From NCBI GenBank assembly GCA_963693365.1, contig CAVNZM010000001.1, forward strand, positions 4,898,001 to 4,962,000: a DNA stretch of 64,000 nucleotides, in the 5' to 3' direction. The DNA is from Amoebidium appalachense (lineage: Eukaryota > Ichthyosporea). The position numbers and the translations under genes were made by a program. This document shows, piece after piece, positions 43,832 through 64,000 of the stretch. The notes under the pieces are model-generated. The model did no database searches and was not told where the DNA came from. It saw nothing but the letters and a program-made list of their open reading frames with translations. The number at the start of each line of letters is the position of its first letter. The stretch's first letter is position 1.

Positions 43832-44912
43832 AGAAAAAAGGGGAGGGGGGGAAGCAGGAAAATGAATTAGAAAGTCTTGATGAATGCCTTTATATGTTTC
43901 AGCCGGGGGGGGGGGGGGGGGGGGGGGGTTTCTGATGAAGTTTAGTTGTTATAGGCAGATTATGTGACCATACATAAGGTGGGAAGCTCTGATTTAAGTG
44001 ACGCGCAGTAAGGTTTTGGTGTGTATGCATGATTTCTTAGCTGGGAACCAAAGAAAGAAGAACACGGGCCATGAGCCTGCTTACTTACATCTATGGGTAT
44101 AGGGGTGAAATTTCGCGACATGTTGCACGTCCGTTTGGAAAATGATTAGCAACATTTTGAGTCCACAATTCTAACTTCATATCTGGTGCACTGTGTGCAT
44201 CGATGTCATGCCATATATGGCACGCTCATTTCATTGTTCAATTTTCGCCTAGATATTCCTTTCTACTTCTAGATGATGAGATTTCCAATAACTACAGGTG
44301 GCTTGAAAACTTAAAAATGCCTGCTGCATTGTATGTATGTACAGTAAGGGGTTTTTTTGAAATATACACGGTGCTGATATCAAAATGCACAATCAATGAC
44401 ATCGAACCCCCCCCCCCCCCCCCTAAAGAACAAAAAAAAAAAAAAAAAAACCACCACCACCAGCACCCCAACCCCTCTAATCCCGGTGTTTCTATCGAAT
44501 CTTAAAATTTCCTTCTCAAGCCTAAATCGCCTTTTATCCTGTCGACGACTGCATGCGCACACCCAGCTCAAAGTTTTGTTTTTCTGCTTGCCTACATTAT
44601 AGCTAACCGTTTCTCATCTGTGATTCAGACGGCCGTGCACACCATACTAAAAGGTCATTCCGTCATCGTACGTGTGCTGAATTTCGACCACTGTAAATAA
44701 CTCGGGTCTACTCTCCCTTAGGGTTGGCTTTACTCATATTTTGCTGCATGCAGTGACTTTGTGTGTGTGTCGGGCGCCCTTTCGCTGTATATTCCTACTT
44801 TTTTATTGTTTTGTATATATGCAATCAGCCATATCCACCAAATATGTTATGTTCAACCGTTAGGTCCGACCATTGTTAAAAAATGTATCTTGTACCCAGC
44901 CTGTATACAGCA

Positions 44913-44943
<31 letters not shown>

Positions 44944-45085
44944 CTTCCCCCCTTCAAAACTCTCTTTGGCAGTGCCTTTATTGGCTCTTTCTCACCTGCT
45001 CCCCCCCCCCCCGCCCCCCCCCCCCCCTACCCTAACAAATAGAATTTTTTCCAACCTCTCTAATCCCCCCCTCCCCCCCCTCTCC
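43832..45085. other. 3' flank of spherulin-4 gene 2; no further gene recognised
   Basis: G run about 43905-43928; C run 44408-44423 followed by an A run about 44434-44450; C run 44915-44944 and C tracts to 45030. No AATAAA was found close to the stop codon of spherulin-4 gene 2. Confidence 0.6.
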
Positions 45086-45089
45086 CCAG

Positions 45090-45391
45090 AAAACCTACTC
45101 CTCGGAGTACAACTACAGAAGCGCTGGGGTCTTCTCTACCATATCCCACTTCTTGCGCTTTTGCGTTTGCTCGCTCAGGGAGGGGGGGGGGGGGGGGGGA
45201 GGAGGACGGCGGAGGGGGGGGGGGGAAGGGGGGAGGGGGAGGGTGGGGGGTGGGGGGGGGGGGGGGGGGGGGGGGGACGGGCTGACAGGGAGACCGAAGA
45301 CCTAGACTGGTACCAGATAGTCTTTGCTGGGACGGTTAAACTTTCTGGGCCTCAGTGTTCTATGTGGGATCCCCTGTACTGGGAAGGGTGA
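45090..45391 (+). CDS. weak candidate exon(s) of an unrecognised gene
   Basis: A polypyrimidine tract and acceptor (CTCTCCCCAG) precede 45090, where a frame is open through EYNYRSAGVFSTISHFLRF. After an intervening G/A-rich block (45179-45280), a non-repetitive open segment reads TEDLDWYQIVFAGTVKLSG and ends at TGA 45389-45391. Whether the two belong together, or are coding at all, is unclear. No start codon or partner exons were found. Confidence 0.2.
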
Positions 45392-45699
45392 GGGTGGGGT
45401 GAGTGGGGACATTTTTATGTGATATCCGGACGAGCACTTTTGAAAGGGGGGAGTGTGTGTGTACACTGTTGGAGTGTGGGTGTGGGAAGTGAGGTGGGAA
45501 AGGAAGGTATCAGAAATATCGAACTGGGCTGGCAGCCACCATGCAGGGGAGGAGAGGCAATGAAAGTGTGCCAACTGGGCTAGCATACGGTACCAGGTTT
45601 CATCAATAAGAGGTCTGAGAGATGGGAGGGAGGAAGGAGTTGGGAGGGCTACCGAAAGTGTTGCACTGTATAACGCAAGATTAGGAGGGCAGAGGAATA

Positions 45700-46628
45700 G
45701 GGTAACTGAAAGGAAGAAGGAAACTACGGGTATATCCTGAGGTAAGAGCACCAAGGTATGATAGAAGGGACTCGGCGGCGGGGCGGGGGGGGGGGGGGGG
45801 GGGGGAGGGAGGAGGAGGAGGAGGGGAAGACGAAGGGTGGGAAAGGGGGGAAGGGGTTCGGGAGGGTAGACCGGGAATAAGAGAGGAGAGGGATAGGTAT
45901 TACTAACTGAGAACAAGACGGTGACGGTGGGTAGAATCTGAGGAAAGAACACCAAGGAATTTGAGGAGGGTCTCCCCAACGGGGGGGGGGGGGAGGAAGA
46001 GAGGGGGGAAGATGCGAATGTAAGGCAGAAATTTCCCGGATGGCATAAAGGTAAAGCCTATTGGAGATCTGTGTTTGGGGGGCAGGGGGGGAAGGGGGTT
46101 GGCAGGAAGGAACAGTGTAGAACAACAGGGAAGAATCAAGAATGTGTTTAGGGTGGAGGGCTTTTGTTCAGCATGAGTCATAAACAGTTAAACAACTGCT
46201 GGAAGGAGATTGTCGCATGCAGGGGCAAGAGATGAGTGTAGTACAAAAGCAGGCATTCAATTTGAGCTGGGGATTCTTTAACACTTCGCATTCGATGAGT
46301 TTCTGAGTGAGGATGGGGATGGGGAAGAGCCGAGGGGGCGAGGGGGTGAGAGAGGGAAGGGAGAGGGCACCGGGGGAGAGGGAAAGGGTGTGAGGTGGGG
46401 TGAGAGAGGAAGGGGGGTGCATATGCGGGTGGGGGGTAGGAGTAGAGGGGGTGGTGAGGGAGGGGGGGGGAAGGGGAGGGAGGGGAGGAGGGGTGGAGGG
46501 GAAGGAAGAGAGGTCGGGGGAGGGGGAGGCAAGACTAAGGAATAAGAGGGGAAAGGGAAAGGATAACTGAAAGCAAGTCAAGGTGACGGTGAGTGGAATC
46601 AGAGGGAAGAACACCAAGGAATTTATAA
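45700..46628. repeat. three diverged copies of an approximately 65-bp repeat
   Basis: Segments at about 45700-45765, 45900-45966 and 46560-46628 share AACTGA...GTGACGGTG...AGAACACCAAGGAAT, with CACCAAGG at 45749, 45950 and 46612. Purine-rich low-complexity sequence fills the gaps. On the minus strand the copies give similar short peptide strings (NSLVFFP), which accounts for long proline-rich open frames here. Confidence 0.5.
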
Positions 46629-47766
46629 AGGGGCCCATCCCCCTGCGCGGGGGCCCAGGGGGAAGGGGGTTAATATTCTTTACAGAGTAACATTCACGAT
46701 AGAAATCCACAACAAATCGCTTATGATGCATACCATTATGCAGGAAAATTGTCGGGGGGCGTGGGCCCAAGTCATTGACAGTATTTGTGGGGGGGGGGGG
46801 GGGGGGGGGGGGGGAAGGGAGGGGGTGGGGGGAGGGGGGGGGGGGAGGGGGGGGGAGGGAGAGGGGGGGGGGAGGGGGGGGGGGGCTTTGTTGGGAGTCG
46901 GTGTCTTGGAAGGATTGGAAAGATGAGTGCAAGTAGCAGATGCGGCAAAGGGACGGACGACTCCGAGAAGCAGGGGCACTAGTTGGGTGATGGGGTGATG
47001 CGGGGAGGGAGCCGAACCTGTGATGGGCGTCATGCACTGGTGTTCGGCATCTGAAGCAAATCGACTTACAGGTAGTTGAGGGTAGATGGCATGAGCTGCT
47101 ATAAGCAGCTATAAGCAGGAAGGAGCTCACACTTGCAGTAGCCGTACTTGCTGCCAAATGTCGATTGGGAAGTTTTATCTGACCCCCAAATTTCCCAACC
47201 ACAGAGGCCTGCAACACGCTATCACCAAAAAATTAAGCTCTGCAGAGGCATGCAGTTAGCCACGTACATAGAGATGGTGGGGAATGTCAGAGCTCTCGAG
47301 GCCGGTTAGTAAATGATAGGTGACTCACGGACCTCCCCCCCACAACCACACACGCTCCCTCCACGTAACAGCCTCACATGCGCGCAAAAACGAGGATCAA
47401 ACGTCCGCGAACGGCTATTTTTGATTTCACTCCAACTGCCAGATTCCACCACGTTTCAAATTGCACACATACGACTACAGTACATGGCCGGAGGGATGCA
47501 GACGACAAAACCACTCACCGGAGACAATCAGATGGGGTATTGCCTTGGCAATCAATCAGTATTGAACAGCAAAAAGCTGTAACAGGCACGACATCCAGAC
47601 CGAGCTTTTTGAGGACACGGTGGCATGGCCACACACGTACTTATCATCGGATTTTATTGCTGCATTAGCTCCCCGCGGTCCAGCCCGCGATTCATATATC
47701 ATCACATCATCATATATTCTAAATACATTTGCGAATAACTAGGTTGCATTCACTTATGAACACAGC
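46629..47766. other. G/A-rich tract, then no gene recognised
   Basis: G tracts with single A at 46790-46885. The rest is of mixed composition. On the minus strand TTTATT at 47653-47658 reads AATAAA and may be the poly(A) signal of the C2-domain gene, about 110 bp past its stop. Confidence 0.5.
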
Positions 47767-48171
47767 TTACGAGTCCGGGGTTGGGTGCACGTGCACCTTA
47801 ATGAAAGCGCGGGTGTTCCTGGACAGCAGATCACGGTCCATGGTCACCTCCTTCTCGACCGTCTGGCCCACGGGCAAATCGTCCAGGTCCACCTTGGCCT
47901 TGCAAAGAGTCTCAGAGCCGATGAGGTCCTTGTCCCTCAGCTTGAGCTCGAGCTTGTGGTGCTTGATGTCGCTCACCTCGAACACAAAGTGCTCGTTGAA
48001 GTCGGCATCCGTGCAGTTGTTCACCACCTTGGTCTTGAACTCCTGGTCGTCAATCTCGACCTCGACGTAGGCGTCAGACTTGCCCAGACCATCCTCACCC
48101 TCGATGCCGGTCACGCGGATAATGGTGACTTCGACCTTAGTCTTGGGACCGTGGTGACCGAAGAGACCCAT
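47767..48171 (-). CDS. single C2-domain protein, 134 aa
   Basis: Intronless frame from ATG (48171) to TAA (47769-47767). Almost the whole protein is one C2 domain, a calcium- and phospholipid-binding beta sandwich. VEVTIIRVTGI forms the first strand. DGLGKSDAYVEVEI (residues 27-40) is the classic loop-1 motif with Asp27 and Asp33. FNEHFVFEV matches the conserved W/F-N-E strand. LRDKDLIGSE (78-87) supplies Asp80 and Asp82 for loop 3. Key acidic positions are kept, so calcium-dependent membrane binding is plausible. There is no signal peptide or membrane segment. Length and layout resemble stand-alone C2 proteins of plants and protists. Codon use is strongly biased to C/G third positions, often a sign of high expression. 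The complementary strand is also open across the gene; that is a shadow. Confidence 0.9.
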   Translation of the reverse strand: MGLFGHHGPKTKVEVTIIRVTGIEGEDGLGKSDAYVEVEIDDQEFKTKVVNNCTDADFNEHFVFEVSDIKHHKLELKLRDKDLIGSETLCKAKVDLDDLPVGQTVEKEVTMDRDLLSRNTRAFIKVHVHPTPDS

Positions 48172-48245
48172 GGTGGAAGAGTATTTTAGATAGAGGGTCA
48201 GGGAGGAAGGAGTCTCTGTACGCCTTGCTTATGGACAAAGCAGGG

Positions 48246-48253
48246 TTTATATA
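48246..48253 (-). promoter_or_regulatory. TATA box of the C2-domain gene
   Basis: TATATAAA on the minus strand, about 75 bp upstream of the start codon. This leaves room for a transcription start about 30 bp downstream and a short leader. Confidence 0.65.
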
Positions 48254-50367
48254 CCCACAGGGTGAGCCGCGAAAAAAAATGGTATGTCTAGGTTATGACT
48301 GATAACCAATCAAAAGGCTAGTGTAGCAGCACCAAGTTTCAAATGCCAAACTATGACCTGCCGCAATTGGATTGTTGGAGGTAAATGGGCTTTATCGAAA
48401 GTCTATAACATCGACTATATAAGCATTTTTGTATTTATATTTGGCTTTTTGCCTACTCTAATTGTTACTGGTTCCATCAACCCTCTCCACATTGCATAGT
48501 GCATTGCACATGCAACACCCAATTACAGTCCTCCTGCCCAGGGAGACCAAAAGCCTACTATATATGGGTATATGGTAAGCCAATTATGGGCGGCTCAGAT
48601 TTCAGGAGGTGCAAACAGTTCTAAAAATACATTGCATGATCGAAAACACGGTCCATTTGTTGCAACACCAATGCTACAACATAAGCCAAAATGTAATTAA
48701 TAAGCCAAATAAAATAAATTATGGTCTATTTTGCTAGGTAGAGTAGTTGGGTTAGCGATGGTGTATGCCGTTACCGGCCGGTTTTTTAAACCAGTTTTAT
48801 CTCTTGAAACATAATTTCAAACATTTGTTACCCTCCTATTTAAAACTAATCAAAATGGTTGTGAAGGGTTAGCGATTTTGATTGGTAGCTGAAAAATTCC
48901 GGCCCGGGAAGGTGCAAAAGCCATGCGAATGCTCAAGAACCATAATAAAAGTAAACGTTGTGTTAGGGAGAAAAGATACTTGAACAGTCTGGGTGGTTCA
49001 GCATCAACTCAAGAGCCAATAATTTATGTTTCTGGGCTCCAACACATAGTGGAAATATACAGTCTGCGGCCGGGCACACGACTGCTCATGATATTGGAGA
49101 CCACTTTTATGCTGCGAATCAACGGATAATATACGTATACGACAGTGATGACTGATGATCATGAGCTTTATCATGTTCCTTTTCGGATTGTGAGTGAGGC
49201 TAGCATCTGTAGAAGTGAACATTGAAAATTATCTATCACATATACAAACTAAACTAACGTCCAAACCGAGTTGTCTTTGTTCAATTTGGAGCATACAGTA
49301 GAATGAAATTTCCTCAGAGCATGATGACGGTTGCGTTGGAATCATAGGATAGGAATGCCAAAGCGCGCCATGGCGAATAAATGGGGAGCAGCCATTGGCT
49401 TGGATATAACGGTGTTGTCTTTGCCTTGGCATCCCGCACAATTCGGCTGAAATAAACATGACCAACATGACAACGGCACACGCCCGAGGGTCGGGCCCAC
49501 GACCATTTCTTGGCATGGCACACCTTACAGAGCATGACAAAGTAGAGTGACCTTGTCCCGTGTAGAGTTGGGTAACTGCAATTGAAATTGATGTTTATTA
49601 CGACTGTGTACCAACTGACTGACTTGGCAACGGCCGTGAATTGTATTTGCAGTCCGCAGGGAGGCCTCCCAATGCCATGCGTGTTCACCTTACTAAGATG
49701 TTTCAGTGTTAAGTATCAATACGGTGCTGTGCACCCTCACACGTACTGACGGTGTGCACGCGCTGCGATGAACTTCACGTTCGCTGCAGGCGGGCGACCG
49801 CGTGCATGCTTTCTGTCGCGGCGCCTCGACGGTTCGATAGATAGAGTCCAGTGTTCGCTGAATGTGTAAGGAAAAATAAGGAGCCATCTCAGTAGGTGGC
49901 AGCTGTGCACCTTGCGCCCAAGGGTTCCAACCGTTAAAAGGTACATTGGCACACACACAACTGCACGCCGTAAGAAAGGCCTTCACACGCACAAACACAC
50001 ACGCCGGGACATACACGCACACAACATTGGCACATGTACATATAGATAGTGTCACACATTCGTGTCACTGGTACACACACACGCACACACAAACAACACA
50101 CACACCTTGACATACACGCGCACACACACACACACACACACGTGTACACACACGCGCGCACACACACACACACGTACACTGACACACCCACACAGTGTCA
50201 CTGCTACACACACACACACACACACACCAGACATCTCAATTCACGGATCTGCGTGCAATTTGAGATCCTCGAGATCAGGGGAGCCCTCGAGGCTGGGGAA
50301 GGGCCCAGGGGCGGCCGCCGGGTGGGTGGGTGGCGGGGGAGGGGGGGGGGGGGGGGGAGAGGGGGGA

Positions 50368-50399
<32 letters not shown>
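48254..50399. other. no gene recognised
   Basis: AT-rich, ordinary sequence to about 49700, with overlapping short open frames in several phases and no splice-supported model. (AC)n-rich 50080-50228 and a G tract 50338-50403. Confidence 0.55.
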
Positions 50400-50405
<6 letters not shown>

Positions 50406-50945
50406 GAATGCGGAACACGGCACGAATTCGAAGTACACACGTACATGATGGCCAGCATGGTGCAGGGCACATGCAAAGGCAAACATTCAAGTATGCAATA
50501 TCAGCATTGCGCACAGTATGCGTCATAAGCAGAGCCCATCCTCAGGGAGGCCCCAAGTCATCAATCGCGTCTGAGTTTCGGCCCCTGAGCCCGGGTATAT
50601 ACGACTCTCCAACTCACGACAGCAGTATCAACTGAACTTGGGAGGCCCAACCCGTCTTGATAAAGACGAGCAGGGTTGCTTATGCAAGCAAGGTGAGTAA
50701 ACCGGTGAAGATGTGTGTGGGCAAGCTAATGCAAGAGGCGGAGGGGGGGAGGGGGGGGGGGGGGAGGGGGGGGGGGGGGGGGGTTTGAATGCTGAACACG
50801 GTTACAGTAGGAAGTATTTGCATGATACACGATGAGAAGCACGGTGCAGGACACATGCAACGCCAAACATTCAACTATGCAATATCAGCAATGCGCACAG
50901 TATGCGCCATAAGCAGAGCCCATCCTCAGGGAGGGCCCAAATGCA
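50400..50945. repeat. direct duplication of about 160 bp
   Basis: 50400-50558 and 50781-50940 are clearly related. Both start after a G run with TTGAATGC, contain CATTCAA and CAATATCAGCA, and end with CATAAGCAGAGCCCATCCTC. They are separated by about 220 bp that includes another G tract (50741-50783). The CATAAGCAGA core is shared with the duplication at 4.6-4.9 kb. Confidence 0.7.
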
Positions 50946-51136
50946 AGGGGGGAGGGGGGTAGGGGGAGAGAGAGAGAGAGACAGTTGTACAGGTCCCCTC
51001 GTGACTCTGGCCACACCTATATCACCGCAGTCCGAACGTGGTTGCTGATACAAAAAATAGAACTTCGGAAATGATGTCTATCAGATTCCACAATAAAACC
51101 CATACAGCATTTGCTAATGTAACAGTTGCTTCAACA

Positions 51137-51173
<37 letters not shown>

Positions 51174-51188
51174 TTCCCCCACAACAAC

Positions 51189-51219
<31 letters not shown>

Positions 51220-51843
51220 AAGAAAGAAAGAAAAACAAAAGAGAAAAAGAAAAAAAAAAGAAAAAGGAAAAAAGCTTGAGTGACCCAACCTGCACCAAGG
51301 GCTATTCACGACCAATCACAAACAAGATTCACAGACTGGTAAAACACACAAAAAACAAGATGACAGCGGTTGTACCCTTTGGCTGAAAAACATTACAACA
51401 GAACCAGAACCAAAAAGCACTATGCGCAACAAGTTTCAATACAAGTTATTTGACTTCAATTCAAATCATCAGATGCCATCATGAATGGCCGCGCATGTAG
51501 ATGTTTGCTATTACACGATTACACTGGGCAGGCGCCCATGAGTGCAGAGGGTGTGTATCATGTATGTCCGTGTGTGCGCTCACGTAAGTTTTGACATGCT
51601 TAAACTACTTTATGAAATTTATCACCAACGGGTGGCCCATAGAAATGTATATGACGTGCATACCGTGCCCAGACACCATCGCATCAAGTGATGCACCAGG
51701 CGCTGTAAAAGAGAAAGAAGAATGGGGAAAGCAATGTTATGTCTTCGGCACGAACTTGAGTTTCACCATAGCAGCAAGCGCCGCAGCAGCCTGCTCCTGG
51801 GCATCCAGCAAGCTGTGTGCGTGTGTGTGTGCGCGCGCGCGCG

Positions 51844-51913
<70 letters not shown>

Positions 51914-52041
51914 GTGTGTGCGTGTGTGTTGTGTTGTGTGTGTGCTCGCGCAAATCTACTTGCACGAGCGTGCAATTGTTCACATTATTATGTGCATGAT
52001 ATTGTGTGTAATATTGGTGGTCTTGTTAGTGAATCAGATTT

Positions 52042-52073
<32 letters not shown>

Positions 52074-52993
52074 GAGGGGGGGGGGGGAGGGCTGCCTGCC
52101 AGTGAGAGATAGTCTGGTCGACAGGGAGACACCAAAGTTTACCGCTTGTCCGTGTGAGCATACATGTGTGTGGGGCTCCATGCACACGCCGGTGTGTGTG
52201 TGTGTGTGTGTGTATGTGTGTGTGCTTGTCCATGTGCATGCTTGTCTACGTGTCTACGTACTCCTCGCACCCTATAGTTCTGTGAGCATGTTTCTGTATT
52301 TGAATGGGTGTGTGGGGCCAAACCATTTGTAATACCCCTAATGCAAGATTATATGGCCTAGAGAAGTGTTGGCCAGAGCCATAGGAACAATACCACATCG
52401 CAATCCTATTATAGCGATAACATAAATTGTTTCATCCGTGCAATCACAACCGCATGTGCCGACCCTCCACAGACCTTGTCTACAAAGAGCCGATAAGGTG
52501 TGCATAACACAATCTCCTTACCTGTTTGCTGCAGAATCAGGCTTGCCAGATGATTCCTCGCTGGTGTCCTGTGTGCGGGGCGTGTTTTTAAGTTTTGTGT
52601 TTGAATCAGGCACATACGGGGAAGGAGGCCGTGGTGTGTGTGGTTATCTGCTGAGGGTCCGATGGAGTTTGTGAACAACGTGGATGAGGCGCGTGCAGGG
52701 TGATGGTGATAGTGTTGGTGAAGGGGGTAGGAGGGGGCACGGGGGTGGGGTGGGGGTGGTTGGGTGGGCGTGGGTTGGTGGGTGGGTGGGCCGCCGGGGG
52801 GGGGGGGGGGGGGGGGGGGGGAGGGGGGGGGGGGGGGGGCACTGTGGTGATGTATTCCCAACCTTTTTTTTAGGTCCCCAATGTTCCTTCCTCTTCTCCC
52901 CCCCCCCCTAACAAGAAAGAACGAGAACCCACCAGGCTTCTTTTCTTTGATCGACCAACATCTTCCACCTAAGCACCTCAGGACCCACGTAGT

Positions 52994-53028
<35 letters not shown>

Positions 53029-53034
53029 TTCCCT

Positions 53035-53066
<32 letters not shown>

Positions 53067-53625
53067 ACCACCACCACCCAGCCCGGAGAAGAGACACACC
53101 TGCACCAGAACTTTCTGACCAGGAGCGGACTCAACTGGGGGTTGGCCACAATCTGAATGAGCATTCGGTGTTATGTAATGCATGAACAAACCACCAAACA
53201 CCATGTTTCGACAGCAAAAACAAAGCCACGAACACACTACACATATTAGGAAATCCGTTCAAATATAAAAGCGTGGGGTTAGTTGGCCTGCCATGGATGT
53301 TTGAATATATCCGGAGGGGAAAAGACTTCAGGAGGTGGGGGGAGAAGGAGTGGGAAAGCAAGGGAGGGGAGATGGGTGGTGGGGACGGCCGGAGGGGGGG
53401 AGGATGGAAAGGAGGAAATAAAAAGGGAGAAAGAGAGGAAAGGAGGAGGCAGAATGAAAGTGAGAGGGAGGGATCGAGAACAGAATAAAGAGAGGTAGGT
53501 AGGAGGGAAGGACGGAAAAACGGACGGAGGGACCGAGAGAGACGTTGCGAGATAGAGGAAAGGAGTAGGTGTGACGAAGGGGCCGAGTTTGGAGCAGAGG
53601 GCTGGAGAGGGGTGAGGGGTGAAAA

Positions 53626-53680
<55 letters not shown>

Positions 53681-54015
53681 TTGTGTGAAAGACAAGCACG
53701 TAGCCAGAAAGCCATACACCGGCAGCCTTTCAGCACAGCCCATCGGTACACATCACCATACAGATATACACATTCCAGCCAAAGTCCATCCAACCACTCA
53801 CCGTCCCATCTTTGGCTCTAGGCCCACTGCCACAAGCCTACACACCAAAAGCACCAAGCCGACTCACAGCCACTAAAACTACACCCACACCCACACCCAC
53901 CACCTAGCTCAAAGTTTTAAACCTGGAACCGCACCTACATGCACTCACAACCTATCATCAAACATAACCCCACTCTAAACATCACGACACATGCACAATC
54001 CGACCCCTGCACCAA
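50946..54015. repeat. gene-poor stretch with C/A, T/G and G tracts
   Basis: C35 then A-rich to A25 at 51138-51214; (GT)n 51847-51902; T run then G run 52038-52070; (GT)n about 52191-52215; G tract 52796-52838; C tracts 52997-53066; purine-rich 53310-53620; G48 about 53629-53678. No gene was supported; a possible two-exon Cys-rich tail at 52473-52591 is discussed under rejected items. Confidence 0.7.
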
Positions 54016-57539
<3,524 letters not shown>

Positions 57540-57904
57540 TCATCTGTGCCAACGGGAAACCACCGACAAGCTGAAGCCACAAAAACCACAAAAGATTACG
57601 AACTCTTCAGCATGCACTCCTGAGGATGGTATACACTTGCAGACTTGGTTAAAAAAAAAAAAAGACGGAAAAATATACTCGTGCACGTATGTATTTGTAT
57701 GTATATGCCACGATGTAAAGACGTACTTGACACTCACAGGTTATTTTCAAGTGTTATCGAATAAAGGATGCAGCAAGCACAAGACGTTCTAGCCTAGAGT
57801 CCAAAAAAGGTGAACAAGCAAGACGAACTCACCCTTCCAGAAGACAGTTTGTTCTCGTGCATGGACACATCACCTTTACTAGTTTCTCGGCGGTTGGTAG
57901 CCAT
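57540..57904 (-). CDS. weak candidate small two-exon gene (55 aa)
   Basis: ATG at 57904; exon 57904-57833 ends at a strong donor AGG|GTGAGT (phase 0). A pyrimidine-rich acceptor region leads into 57635-57540, which is open in the required frame and ends TGA. The first exon reads MATNRRETSKGDVSMHENKL and the second includes CGFCGF. It is too short to identify. The TATA box is so close to the ATG that translation from this ATG would need an unusually short leader. Confidence 0.28.
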
Positions 57905-57910
57905 GTTGGC

Positions 57911-57918
57911 TTTATATA
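57911..57918 (-). promoter_or_regulatory. TATA-box-like sequence
   Basis: TATATAAA on the minus strand, ending 7 bases before the ATG at 57904. If functional, transcription would start inside the candidate exon, probably using a later ATG. Confidence 0.3.
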
Positions 57919-58674
57919 CACAAGAGCGCGGTGGTGCGCTCCTCTTGATATCGGCTCCTTGTTCGTAAATCTTCACGCAGTTTGATGAGACAAAACAGAC
58001 ACGAGAAATCGATGTTAGGAAAACGTGTAGGTAGCCTAGATCTTTGCCATACTGTTACGAGTTAGTAGGTGTCTATATAAAACAAACTGTGCGTTCATCC
58101 GTCTCACCAAACAAGCCACGTGCTGTAAAGACACCCCTACAAGCCTCCTGCAGTTACCAATAACTGTCCTTCCCTCTGAACTCAGTCCAATTCTCCTTCT
58201 TTCTCCCCTCCGTTACCAAACTACTCATCAAGTCGTCACCGCAGCCTCTGCAGAACGGGGAAATAGGCAAACGCTGGCCGCAACTTAAAAAAAAGCCGCA
58301 ACTTAGATCTGGTGATGATGAGCCCCCCTTGATGACGGCTAGACCAATCAAATACTTGCATCGGTCTTGAATTTCATGGATATCCCGTGAGCCACTACAT
58401 AGAGCCATCAATGTTGGCACTGCGTTGTTTCAGAGACAGAGAGTGGAGGAGTGGAGACTTAGTTGGGAGTTGTAAACAAGGCTCGACTTTGAGCAATAGC
58501 TAACTGCCTCAACAAGATAGGTTGCAGCTTTACCTGGTCGACCAATATTTCATAACACGTTTTGATGTACCCTGGTAGGAGCTCTTTTATTTCCACCTAA
58601 GGAAGGCAAGGTCAAAGTGAGGGTGGGAGAGTGTAGAAAGCAGGCGATCCCCTTGGTGGGGTGGTGGGTCAGCC
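57919..58674. other. upstream region of the armadillo-like gene
   Basis: Mixed composition. A CCAAT motif (GACCAATCAAATAC, about 58343) lies 330 bp before the start codon. A short direct repeat (GCCGCAACTTA) occurs twice at about 58276-58305. No gene was supported. Confidence 0.4.
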
Positions 58675-63740
<5,066 letters not shown>

Positions 63741-63915
63741 GAAAGAAAGGATAGGAGCTCACATTACTGCAGCTGCCAATGTTGGCTGTTGTGGTGGAAA
63801 GCCCCACAGTTTTCATTCAAACAAGATAAAGACACACACACCCACCCACCGACCCACCCGCACGCACGCACACACACACGCACACACACACACACTTACA
63901 CACACACGCACACAC

Positions 63916-63985
<70 letters not shown>

Positions 63986-64000
63986 CCACCAACCCACCCA
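63741..64000. repeat. 3' flank of the armadillo-like gene with (CA)n to window end
   Basis: About 90 bp of unique sequence, then interrupted and finally pure (CA)n from 63834 to 63980. No AATAAA was seen before the repeat. Confidence 0.9.

Noticed and set aside
46168-47217. Proline-rich 349-aa open frame on the minus strand
   Set aside because: Most of it is C/T low-complexity sequence plus the diverged repeats at 45.7-46.6 kb. There is no domain and no splice or promoter support.
47785-48189. 134-aa open frame on the plus strand over the C2-domain gene
   Set aside because: It is a complement shadow produced by the strong C/G third-position bias of the C2 gene.
52473-52591. Possible two-exon gene end (52473-52497 and 52535-52591) finishing CPVCGACF
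   Set aside because: The implied 37-nt intron is far shorter than the others here, no upstream exon was found, and the segment is too short to judge.

Overview
This is intron-rich nuclear DNA from a eukaryote. Coding exons are small and joined by GT-AG introns of roughly 270 bp to 1.4 kb. Genes have TATA boxes and AATAAA signals, and the non-coding space is filled with simple sequence: (CA)n/(GT)n, (CT)n/(GA)n, and unusually long poly(C)/poly(G) runs of up to about 60 bases. No prokaryotic operons, rRNA genes, CRISPR arrays or intact tRNAs are visible. The gene content (spherulin-4/GH135-type secreted proteins with GPI-like tails, a lone C2-domain protein, a DnaJ C-terminal-domain protein without a J domain, an armadillo-like protein) suits a unicellular eukaryote such as an ichthyosporean-type holozoan, amoeba or other protist. 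The sequence alone does not settle the lineage.

Layout. 0-1.6 kb: 3' part of a gene ending in a His-rich tail. 1.6-6 kb: homopolymers, a duplicated 160-bp segment and a large G/GA compound repeat. 6.2-9.6 kb: a patch of decayed, more AT-rich coding sequence (unrecognised ORF remnants, tandem tRNA-like repeats, a Cys/His zinc-finger-like tail resembling the end of a non-LTR retrotransposon), largely enclosed by two copies of a GC hairpin repeat. 12.6-14.3 kb: J-less DnaJ-like gene, apparently interrupted by a one-base frame change. 15-17.4 kb: microsatellites. 20.6-21.8 kb: polytopic membrane protein. 23.8-24.4 kb: foldback element. 24.4-25.6 kb: (GT)n. 27.3-30.5 kb: first spherulin-4 gene, 7 exons. 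33.2-34.0 kb: second foldback element. 38.6-43.8 kb: second spherulin-4 gene, 7 exons. 47.8-48.2 kb (minus): C2-domain protein with a TATA box. 54.0-55.4 kb (minus): two-exon gene for a basic protein with a Cys-rich C-terminus. 57.5-57.9 kb (minus): weak small two-exon candidate. 58.7-63.7 kb: nine-exon armadillo-like gene with a 15-nt microexon.

How the genes fit together. The two spherulin-4 genes are tandem paralogues in the same orientation. Both appear to encode secreted, GPI-anchored proteins whose hydrophobic tail sits on a separate last exon. Their reconstructed reading frames join perfectly (424 and 469 aa), and most intron positions and phases are shared. They would act at the cell surface or wall. 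The other genes show no evident pathway link to them. All exon models were assembled by eye from splice-site consensus and reading-frame continuity and have no transcript support.
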